Shown one piece after another: positions 43,270-55,200 of a DNA stretch of 64,000 nt. The stretch is from contig NC_091099.1 in assembly GCF_024713975.1 (NCBI RefSeq), positions 2,946,001 to 3,010,000 of the forward strand, given 5' to 3'. A program made the position numbers and the translations under genes. The DNA comes from Paralichthys olivaceus (Eukaryota; Chordata; Actinopteri; Pleuronectiformes; Paralichthyidae). Under the pieces are notes generated by a model. That model saw nothing but the letters and a program-made list of their open reading frames with translations. It had not been told where the DNA came from and made no database searches. The first letter of the stretch is position 1. Each line of letters begins with the position of its first letter.

Positions 43270-46200
43270 TACAGCTGTTTCTTCCTTTTTGAGTGACATG
43301 TGACTGTATGGAGTTGAACAAAGTAAATATTTATTGACATATGTACCTTAAATTAGCAATATCAGTGTTGTAGAGCCAGGAGGGATATTTTCTCTCTTAA
43401 AGGGGCACACACTGCGGAATTAAAATCACGGTTGATGTATGTAGCAGCATCGATCTTATTTACACAGCATTACCATTCACGTGTGTTTGCTTTCTTTCAG
43501 AGGGGATTCAAGGACCCACAGAGTCCAAGTCTGGAATCCAGATTAAACTCTACTGTGTTCACACCAAGTAAGTCCCCTACTCACGATGTGATGTCAGGCA
43601 CATGACAGGTCCACCACCAAAGTTTCTGGAACGAGGGGCACACAAAAGGCCTAAATGTGTCTGTTTGTGTTGTGTGTTTTCAGGAGTCTGCAGGATGTTC
43701 AGATCTGGTTTCAACCCAGCGCACGTTCCAGTTCTGCACTGTTCCTGCCTCATTCTGATTCTCAGGATGGTTTTGGTGAGTCCAACACTCTCGAAGGACA
43801 AATCCCAATGAATGAAGATGAAGCATCTTTGTGTTTTCATATCTTTCTTTATCTTTGTGAACATTTGTAATCATCTGTGAACTGTGTAGAGAGAAGAGTA
43901 TTGCAAGTGTAGCTCATCACATTCTGGGACTCTGGGATAACTTAATGACTCTTTACATTTTGTCTTTCCAGCAACTTTTTCAGACCATCTCACCGACCAG
44001 AGTTCTGACAAAGAGTCAGGAAGTGGATCCCAGACCGACTTGCGAAAGATCCCATCGCTTCCCGCTCCTACTGACTTCCTGTCTAACTCTGTCTCTGGCA
44101 GTGGGCCGATGCCCAAGCTGATGACTCCTGATGCCTTCATGACACCAAGCACTTCGGTACGAACACTCGGAAGGCAACTATATTATCAGTCTCCAATCTC
44201 TCATCAATAAATGGAAAAGGCAGTCGTCTTCATGTCTGAGTTTCACTACAGAATTCAGTTTTAAAAATGGTCAAAAACACATCAGCTTCAGCAAATGAGT
44301 ACTTTGCTTCAAACAGGTCTTTAGTGGTTGCCTAGCAACATGTCTACCAAAAAATATCCCCTTTTCCATCTCTGCTTGAGTGCTGCTGCCAAATTATATA
44401 ACTGTCATGTGAATTTATTAGTGATTTAGTTGTTGCCATTGTTTTGTTTTTCTAAGCCACTAAGAAGGGATTTTTTTTTAACGCTTCATCAGCTTTTCTG
44501 CCTGTAATTCTCATTGTTGTCACCTTGCAGGTACCAGCATCACCTGGCAGCAGTGCCAGCAGTCTCACCATTGTAACGGCTATCAGCAGCAACTCTGACT
44601 CAACTAACAGGTTGGTTTCCTTATGAAGTTTAGTTGGAATACTGTTTTTAAAATGTAATTTGCTGTAGTCAGTGTTTGTAATATACATCTGGAAGCTTTT
44701 AATGTGAGATATTTGTCATCTTTTCTATATTAAATGCAGCTACAGTCAGTCTAGTAAAGATTTGGTTGCGCAGGTTGTTATAAAGCATCTTTGTTCTCAC
44801 ACCAACTTCTCCTGGATTTCTATGATATTATACTATGAGGTCAGGTGGATAAACTGCGGAGCATCTCATTCGGTCATTTGCTTTCACACATCTCTTATGG
44901 AAAAAAAATACGCAGGATCTGCAGAGTGTAGTGCATGTCTGAAAGCAGCTTTAGATTTACATACCAACACAATTTCTTCGTGGTTGTTTCTGGTCGTACA
45001 CATAAACATGTATGGTTGAGGACAGTGTGTCTGTCTTACCGTGTGCAGAGCTCTAGACGATGTCAGTCAGAGTCCTAACAGAGCAGAGAGCAGCAGCAGT
45101 AGTCTGACACTCTCTGCCTCCACCAGTAGCCCAAGAGCTGCTTCTGCTGTACTGCTGCCTGGACTGGAGAACCTACAGGTAGGCCCTGACACTTTCCTTC
45201 TTCTAAAAAACTCCCAATTCTCTTAAAGCATGATGTTTTATTTTCTATACATGCTTTCTCTCCGTATCCAGGCTCTGGTGTCCCCTAGTGGTCTTCTTGC
45301 ACTTGACAGCCCTCAGATCATGGACTCGCCAATCCTGCAACCACTGGCCTCGCCGACCAGGGCCCGCTCCCCTGATGTCATCTCCTCAGCCTCCACTGCA
45401 ATGTCCCAGGACATGCCGGAGATCGCATCCCAGACACTGCAGCTTCAGCGTGGACTCCTGTCCAGCTTGGAGCCTTTACCACTTTCTGCGCTTCAGACAG
45501 ACAGCATGGCGTCTGCCGCCTCTGCTCTGCACCTGCTCACCTCACCACGCACCGCCAACAACAGGTATGACCAGCAATGATGCTGTAACTATGAGATAAA
45601 ATGTATATATATAATCAAGTCAAGAAAATGTCTGAATACTGTTCCTATTGTAACCAAAACACCAACTACGGTATTTTCTGTCTCAGTCTATTACCCCTGG
45701 AACTTGGAGGTGCAGATGGGCCAGTAGGTGGGGCTGTAGAGTCTGAGCCTAGACTCAGCCACACTCCGTCTTTGCTGGAGAATGCCTTATCGCAGGAGAA
45801 CCCTGGGGTAGGAGGAGGGTCCTCAGATGGTAGCGTTAGCCACACACCATGGCCAGCTGCACCCGACATCACCAGAGAAACCAGGAACAGTCTCAGGGAC
45901 AACGGCCTGGGAGACTGGTGAGAAATTCCTCACTGTTTTGGGAAAATAAAACTCCTTTGGTGTCCGTTTGTGACTTGTAGTTCTCAAATAATTACAAATC
46001 ATGCAAAATTATCCCTTATGAACCAGTATTGTTTTCTATTGCCTAACTTTTAACTTATGTAAGTAATTAGAACGTAAAGGGAGAAAGATGAGTGTATTTT
46101 TATCGATCTTAGTTAAATACTCTTTTCCATTCCAGATAACTTTGCGTTGAGAAATATCTGATACTGATATCTGTTACTTAGTCCTTTTGGTCACCGGATC

Positions 46201-49200
46201 TTCATTCCTCAGACTTTCATGAAGAAACCTGCATGAAAGAAACTCTGTGACAGAGATGCAGGTTATAATTTGGACAATCAGCACAGCCATTTATTCAGCA
46301 CGATTCTGCTGGTTTGTAATTGAAGCGTGGATCCACATTATTAATGTAGAACAAGAAGAGTAAAATGGTAAAAAGATGCAATCTCTTAGATTGCCTCAAA
46401 AAAAGCACTGATTGTCCACCACTAGACATTTGTATGAGGCTTTCAAATGTGAAGGATGAGACGACAGTGGTCTGTCGGTCATATCTGTGTCGAAATTGTG
46501 AAAGAAATGTGAAAACCATTTTGTGTTATAGCTCAAGGGAAGAGTCAAAGGGACACATGAGCTCACCGTACCATCGGCGCTCGTATCACCTCTCGCAGAA
46601 CGACAGTCAGGACACCGGTGCAGAGCAGAGGTAACACAAAAAAACACACCTTCTCCTTGTTAATGCAAATGAGCAGACACATCTCGTGTCATCCATTCAG
46701 AAGAAGAAATTACATTGATCTGTGTCCTTTATTCACAGTATAATTTTGTTTTTAATGACCTTTTCCAAGCTGATTGAATTCATATGAAATCCGGGTTTGC
46801 TTCACAGCAGCTTTGCTGTTGTCTTGTGTGTTTGTGACGATGTGTCTGTTCCCAGCGACCCTGATGATGAGGTGGCCAGCCTGGCATCGTCTTCAGGAAA
46901 CTGTGGCTCTCGCTCCTCTCACAGGATCCCTGTTAAGGACTGGAAGACGTCACCACGAGGTTCACCAAAACTGAAGAGGAAGAACAAGAAGGATGATGGG
47001 TATTTTCATATTAGCCGCAGGCTAAAGACACTTCTCTTCCGACTACACCTTGGCTAAAAAGATGATGTCTAATTACCATCGTCAACTCTGGTGTTTATTA
47101 AAAAAACTTATATGCTGCACACACATGTAGAACTTGTAGTTTGGCTTTTCTGGAGGACTAATTGTATTTACACGATTCTTGCTGTTCTGGGTTTGTACCC
47201 TCATGGTTGAATGCACTTATTGTTAGTCGCTTTAGATACAAGCGTCAGCTAAATGATATGATATGTTATGTAACATTTGGAAAATCTACATATGGAGTGA
47301 GGTTATGATAAGAATTATGATTTCTTTACTCATTAGGAGATTTTCTTTTCCCTGTGTGTCTTCACATCAGGTTGTGCAATGAACAAAACTGTGCAATGAC
47401 TCATTACTTTTACGTTCGTGACTTATTCTAATATAATTTGTTTGGTCTACATAACTTTATGTAAATTAGTCAAAAATGTTGACTGTCCTTCACATAAATG
47501 TGTTTCTTTGTTCCTCTCAGTGAATCATCTCAGTCCAGACAAATGGACTCAGGCCAGGTAAGATGATTACAAAATATTGCTGTTATATTATCATTAAAAT
47601 GGCAGCTAATTGAAAATATCAAAATAAGCTGGCAGATACAAGCCATCATTGTATCAAGTGCATTTTAAAATCTTTTAGTACAGAATCCTCTACCTAGTTC
47701 AGTTTTAAACTCAAAAATATTGTTTAATGCACATGTCATTCCTACTTCCTTTCAGTCATTGTCTCCATCTGCTTATAGATGACTGTAGAAGTTCAGGAGG
47801 AGTTGTTGATGCTCCTGCGCAGCCAGCAGAGGGAGCTGACTGAACTGCGTGGACAGATAGAAGCCATGCAGAGCTCCGTTATGGCCCAGGTCGACCATGT
47901 CCTGACCAACCACCAGGAGCAAGAACGTATCCTCTACTACTCATTATTGGAAGTTTTTACCTCCGACAAGGCGGCTATGTTTTCACCCCTCACCTTTTGC
48001 ATTTCCAAATTCAGTTTCACAACTCTGTATATTCACCCCTTCAAACCACGTCTCATGAGACAAACTAACGAGCGACACCGAGCAAACAGTTTACATCCTT
48101 GAACAGCAACAATACAAATGCATAACAAACAAGGACATCTTATAAACAGTGACGGACAGTAAAAAAAACCTCACAGCTTATTATTTTGAGCCTTGACCGA
48201 TCACGACCTCAGAGCGCAGACTGGAACGAGTTCTGGCGGAGAGTCAGAATCATCAGCAGCAGCTTCAGGATCAGCTCAGCCAGCAGCTCAGCCACGCCCT
48301 CAGCTCGGCGCTCACCAACAGAATGGACAAAGTGCTACGGGAGGAAATGAAGAAAACCGTCCCGCAAAGTAAGAAAAGCACACAAACGTTTCACAAACTT
48401 TCTTTATTCTCAGTTGATGAGACTCAATCACATAGAGGGGTCTTATGTATTCATCGACACTCGGGGGTAATGAAAACGCGGCCTGTGTTGAATGTAAGTG
48501 TCACTAATCTACATTCAGTTCTAGCTCACTGACATTAGCCTCCAGAGACTGGTACTTGGTCTGTTTATCAGAAATGGCTTTATTCATGCACATATCTATA
48601 CTGCCACATCTCAAGGATTAACATCTTTCTACGGCTTCCGTCGAGAAAAACAACATCAGGGGAGATGGAGGTGTTGCAGAACAAGTCGTGAGATATGAAA
48701 ACGTCCTGGTGTTACTAGAAATGTTTGTACATGATTACACCTGCTGGTAGCACCTCTCTGACAGCAGCAGCCCTTAAATCAACCACACAGTCATGTTCTT
48801 CTGTATTTTTACTGCAACGCAGCCATTTACATTGCGCAGGTGTAGGTTTTGATCAGAGTCAGAATGTGGATACACGACGTGGATGGTGATTTCCAAAGAA
48901 CCATAAAATATGATTGAGTTTCGTAAACAACACGTTAGGACTTTTCACAGTAAAACAATGTCCTCTCCTGCTGTTGCATTTCCATTAGAGCCCGACAGAT
49001 ATGGTTTATTGGAGGCTGAAGCTGATACTGGGTATTAGGGAGTACAAAAATGTCTGATATTGACCTTTGACCTCAACTCTTATGCCAAAGAAAATGCAAT
49101 TGAGGTTTGATATTTTACATTTTTACCATTGATTTGATTAGAAAAAACTGTAAATACAAAAAACCACCAAATATAATAAGTTAATTAATAAATAAACATA

Positions 49201-52200
49201 TTATGTAAAAAGTCAAACTAAATGAACATCTTTTCTTCATTGTTAATTTTGTAAATTAAAGCATATCGGCTAATGAAAAAATAAAAGCTGATACTGGTAA
49301 ATTATGAAAGACTCATACTGGCTGATATAATCAGCCAACTGATAAAAAGACCAGGCTCTAATTTCTATTCATGGAATGAGACTCAATAGTTTTTCCTGCT
49401 TCCTCAGTCCAGCCTTCCTTAAACCTTATAAACTGAAAACTTAAGCTGTTTATAAAGAACTTAAAAAGCAAAGCTAGTTGATCAAATGATATGTTTTCCT
49501 TCTCTATCACAGGGGAAACGTGGATTAGGTTTTTTCATTTTCTCCTTCAAACTGTTTTTATTTGTGATGTCCTGATCCCGTGTGGCTCTGTCTATCTGAC
49601 ACATTAAAATAACTTACCTTAAATTATTTAATCAGTTTATATCAATATCGACAAGAGCTCTTCTTTTATGAAGGCAGACCTCTCTCTCTGTGGGAAGCAG
49701 AGCTCCACTCTGCTCAGACCGCGGGGACTTTGTAAGAAGTCAAACATACCAGGTGATGGTGGTATTGCACCATTTCATTGTTTGCCCGTCGCAAATGAAG
49801 ATTTCATCAGTCTGCAAGTTACACTGTCTGCTGGCTCACATCTTTGGCTCCTCTGTCATCTTTCAGTTCTGTGTTTGGTTTAGTAGACGGAAAAATACAT
49901 GTCACTTCTTTAACTCTTCCCACTGACTGCTGAATAACGTCCAACATTACAAATACAAATAAAAAATATATATATTACAGTTCCTAATGTTCCAAACTGC
50001 AGTGCTCTATAGCACTAAGTATTTTTATCTTTACCCTATCCTTTTTTATAGTCACTCATTTAAACAACCAGTATATCTGATTGTTCAGCACAGCTTTACC
50101 TGTATGTATGTCGATGTCCTGACTGTTTTATGAAGGAGAAACGAGGCACTGCTGATTAGTCAGGTGCTCTTTAGTGAGTCAGGTAGAAGAACCAAAGTTA
50201 GATCCCAGAAGCTGAATAATGCAGACAGTCATGGAACATAACTACACTGCACTCTGTCTTCAGGTGAAATACTATTATTAATTCATAATTTTGCCTTAGA
50301 TCATAGGCAGAGAATCACACCAACAACCAGAGTATCGACTCTGGGTCGTCATCAGGTCCTTACCATGAAATAATGATTTGCTCTGCTGGGTGTTCTTTGC
50401 TTCTCTTCACCAGATGCTGTGATGCACTTAAGTTGTACCAGAATAGAAAAGAGAGAATGGAAAGACGAGAAGTAGCTGTTTTGATGCTTTTCAGATGTTA
50501 AACTGTGGACAGAGGTGTCTACAAAAAAGATGAGGAAATCATGAAGTGGACGCAAATAGTTTTCAAACGAAAAGAACGTTGAGAAATGTCTGATTGGGTG
50601 TTTTGCTGTGGCTAAGTGAAGGTAACAGATGAAATGCTGAATCTTTTAAGGACATTAAGTCACGACATGGCTAATTTGTTTTTCATCTAATAAGGTCAGA
50701 ATGTTGATACCAGTCTGCAAATCAAGTCAGTGCATCCTTGATATGAATCAGCAGTGATTATTACAAGTTTAGCTTTTCATAGTAAAATAAATCTCTTGTA
50801 TTTTGTCTCCTTTCTTTTATCATCTCTGCAAAGTTTAGTTTTGCGGCACAAGAAGTAGACAAATGCAGCACAGACAGTACATCAATAAATCAATAATGCT
50901 TGAGATCATCCCAGGCATAAGTTAAATTAAATATAACAAAGCCAGCTAAGGTTTGTTGGACTGACACTATAATTAGGCAGTCTTTGGAGGGATGTTTTCT
51001 AACTTTACCTCTCCTGCCCTGTATCCCGAGGATGAGATGTTCCTGTCTTTTTCCTCCTCCCCCCCCGCCCCATTCGCTGATCACGGGCCTAATTACAGGA
51101 GGGTTCTTGCTAATCTGTCTTGTTAATTCTCTTCCCTCTCCAGCGATTTCAAAGAGCATGGAGCCTGTGACAGGTCAGCTGAACAACACAATTGCTGCCA
51201 AGCTGAACGCTGTGGAGGTCACCCTGAAGGACAACGTCAGCAAGGTGGTCAAATCCAAGGTAGGTAACCAGCTTACTTCACCACCTGTGTTTTGACTTGG
51301 ATTCAAATATGAACTGATGTTCAAAGTGCTCAAGGTTCAAGGTCGCTGCGACACCTCAAAGTCCTGTAATTCTCCGGAGTGGCTAAAATGTGGGAGTGAG
51401 GCTCCAGACTTTCTCCACGAGCCCAGAGTAAAAACTCCAGATAATGCCTGAGTGAGCCAATATGAGAACACAGCAGGAGATCCACTGGAGGCTTCACTGC
51501 GAGCCAGTGCGGCTGTTGATGATTTGTCTTTCACATGACAGATGCAAAACTGAAAAAGACAAGAAATATAATTGTAAATAACTTCGGGATGAAAAAGCGT
51601 CGCGACACACGCAGGGAGACACTGACAAAGATGTCGAGGCAGCTTTTGGTGATGAGAGCCGATGCTGGTGTGGATGTGCTGTTAACAAATACACGTGACA
51701 CACTCCAGGGATTTCTGTGCAGTTGTGAATGCATCTCAGCAGAGAATGTTCCACTGTGTTGCTCATGTGTGAAATGCAAACTCCGGAGAAAGTCCCCACC
51801 TAATTGGACAGACAGTCTCTGGAGGTCGTTTGAAAATGGCTTCAGACTCGCTGTTAAACTTAGTAGATCTGGGCGGTCAAAGATCAAGGTCACAGTATCC
51901 TCACAAAACTTGTTTTTGGCATACACCGAAGGGTAATTGATTCTAGTCTCATTTGTACTGTGCAGAGTAAGCCATGTGTACTTAAACACAACACTCTGTT
52001 TCTGCTTCCCGTTTCCCAGAACACGACAGATGCAATTGGTCGAGCAGCAGCTGAAGCAATGCAGGGGCCCATCCAGGCCGCATACAAAGATGCTTTCCAG
52101 GGCATCGTGCTGCCCGTTTTTGAGAGAGGCTGCCAGTCCATGTTTCAGCAAATCAACGACAGCTTCAAACAAGGAACACAAGAATGTAAGAACCTCATCA

Positions 52201-55200
52201 ACATCTGTGGTTTCATCATCAGAAAAACATTAGTAAAGATTTATAAAGAATGACCTACATGTCCGACTGCAACTCAAGGCCAAATAAGTGGTTCCTCTTC
52301 AGTGCTCTTTGTTATATGTTCAAACTTCCCATGAAGCTTCTGCTGTATCTCACGACGACATGTTTCCTTATGACGGAGAAAATGGTTTGTTGATGTAGGT
52401 TGTTTCCCCCGATGCAGCCCTGAAACCAGGGTCTGTTTATCTGGAAGTCTAATTAAATAACCATCTCTTTCAAAAAGCTCAGGGACAGCTTTTGTAATGT
52501 TGCCTTTTCAGAGTCACAGCTCTGATGTTTTGATAAGCAGCCTCAGACTGTTCATGCTCACCTCTCGCAGACGGCGTTTTTTTAAAAATCTTACAGAAGC
52601 TGTCATAATGTGTATAGAGCGGAGTCTGCGGTAAATAGAAAGCCTGCAGTACCTCTGTGAGCGTGTGTGTGTGTGTCTGTGAGCTTGTTCCAATTTATAT
52701 TTAATCCATGATCAAATTTAGAGTTCAGTGTTTCGTGTGTAAATATTGATTGCAACTAACATCAGCTCTACCACATAACTACTGCACACACCTTCAGCTG
52801 CTCTTTATACCCTCATTGTGTCTCTGGTGTGGGTATTGTGGAAAATAAACAAAAACATTTGGTGTGACTTACGTTACAGGTTTTCAGGTTACGTCAATCA
52901 ACAAAGCAGTGCATTGGTTTAGTGGTAGTGACCATGCACTGTTCACTTTCTGCTGTTTGACAACGTAGTCAACAATTAATGATGTGGTGCAACTTCAGAC
53001 AAGTAATGATGGCAGCAAACTTTCTGAAGGCCACAGAGGAATCAGAGAAATTGTTCTCATATCATTTTAAAGCGTGTTTCCAGCTCCATATTTATCTTAA
53101 CCTCTTTGCCATCCTCGGAATAAAGTGGATTATAACAGTTATAGCTGAATTGCAAAACATCCTTAAATATATTTTTTATTTTTTCTCCAGAAAGTTTGGT
53201 GGAAATTTGACCAAATACATAAAGTTTGTTGCAATAGAGAGCAGGACACATAAATCAGCTGATTTGTCTTCAGAGCTGCAGTGTCGGTTATTAATGTTCA
53301 GTGCGTTTGGCATTTCTGCTGCCCTTTCTCATCTGATTAATTTGATTATCATAATACACAATGGACCTTTGACTGCATTTATATTGTGTTTGCTTGTTTG
53401 AGGGAAACAAATTCTTCTTCTTCTTATTAATTATATTTTACTTTGTAGACATCCAACAGCTGGAGACTCACATGAAGAACAGAAAGCAGAGAGAGCAGGA
53501 GGCCCGAGACCCTATGATTGGCCAGCTCCAACAGATGATTGACAGCTTCCAGAGCTCCAGTGATCAACTGGCCAATAACATCACAGCTAACGTCCGAGGC
53601 GAAGTCCAGCACCAGATCCAGATGATGGTGGGAAAGTATGTATCCAGATTTTCCTCTTCGATCTCGTCTTTATCCGGTGTCATTAAAAATCTAGAATGGT
53701 ACTTTGGAGAGTACATACCTCCATCAAGACCCAACTGTTCCCCTATGACTCCACATTCATTATATCTGGATTTTTATTTAGATCTGCACCACTTTTCCCA
53801 CACTCATAGATATCAGCCCCCTAAATCTACCGGATTCTTTCAAAAATGTAGGCTTTAAAAAGTCTTACATACGTTGAAATACTCGGTGCTAGATCTCGCA
53901 TCTCCATTATGTGAAGGCTCATTTAATGCTACTTCTGTCAACCTTTAAAATAGGTTTTTTCCCCCAAGATAAATGTGTTTATTTCCATGCATTGTGTTGT
54001 ATTTCTGTGTCAACAATACAAATATTAGCACCCTTTAATAAAACTACCAACGAGACCAAATACCCCGGTCAGGATTTATCTCAGTACGCTCTGCTCTGAC
54101 TGTGGGAAAGGCTATAGTGAATTGAACTTGTTTAAACTCTGTAGAAACTCTGTAGAAATTGTCCCTGCAAAGTGACAAAACACCCTGTTGTTGAGTGACG
54201 CTGCTCACAGTGACCGACGTCATGGCTCTGATTAACATTCTAGTCTGATGTTTTTAGTATCAGATATGCACATCAGCAGATGCCTATAGCAGCAGTCCTG
54301 GCCTTATCCACTGCCTATTGAGCAGGTGTGTAATGGATTGGAGAGTAGAAACAAGCAAGGCTTAATCCTGGAGCCCATGTTAGAACATAAATTCGATCGA
54401 GTCTCTTGTTCCCTCTGCAATTAATTCAGTGGCCTCTAGCGTTTATACACTTGCCGTAGGTGGAGCAGAGAGTGAGTAGTTGGCCAAATAAAACTTAATA
54501 ATATTGAAAAAGAATCGACAACGCCCGATTGAGCTGGGGCAGATTTTTACTCCGAGATCCAACATGGTCAGTGAAGTAAAATGGAGCATATCCTTTTTTC
54601 TGTGCTTCACATCTTGTTCGTCTTTTCTTTTCCTCCCACAGTTTGCAGGAGTCTATTCTCAGTCACGTTCAGCGGATTGTTAAAGGGGAGGTCGGCCTGG
54701 CCATGAAGGAGCAGCAGGCAGTGGTCACCTCCAGCATCATGCAGGCGATGAGGTCAGCTGCCGGCACGCCCGTTCCCACGGCACACCTCGACTACCAGAC
54801 ACAGCAGACCAACATCCTGCAGCTCCTCCAGCAGGGTCAGCTCAACCAGGCTTTCCAGCAGGTAACACACACACACACACACACAATGCACGTGCATACA
54901 CATACACAGCTGAATTGTTGAAAAGTGTTTTCCAGTTGATAATGAATGCAAACAACCTCCTATAGGTTTAAATTATTCACTGGTACACACACTTATGCTC
55001 ACACAGGGCCCACCAGGACTGCGGGGCCAACAAAGCAAATTTATTGCTACAGCTTCACACAGTCCCTTATGCTGGCCCCACTCGTCCTGTAGCTCTGCTG
55101 CGTTCCTGGTGTGAACAAATGTTTATGTTATGAGCTCATGTCAACGACAATATTGCTTCAAAAACCAGAATTTTATTTAAGCTTTTATTTTTTACTGTGA

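Noticed and set aside
51531-52181. 216-codon open frame on the minus strand
   Set aside because: It runs antisense across edc4 exon 26 and flanking intron; its openness mirrors the real exon and no family resemblance was seen.
52979-53401. 140-codon plus-strand frame in edc4 intron 26 with hydrophobic stretches
   Set aside because: AT-rich DNA naturally reads as hydrophobic residues; the segment also contains repeat-like words (AAAGTTTGGTGGAAATTTGA) and no family match.
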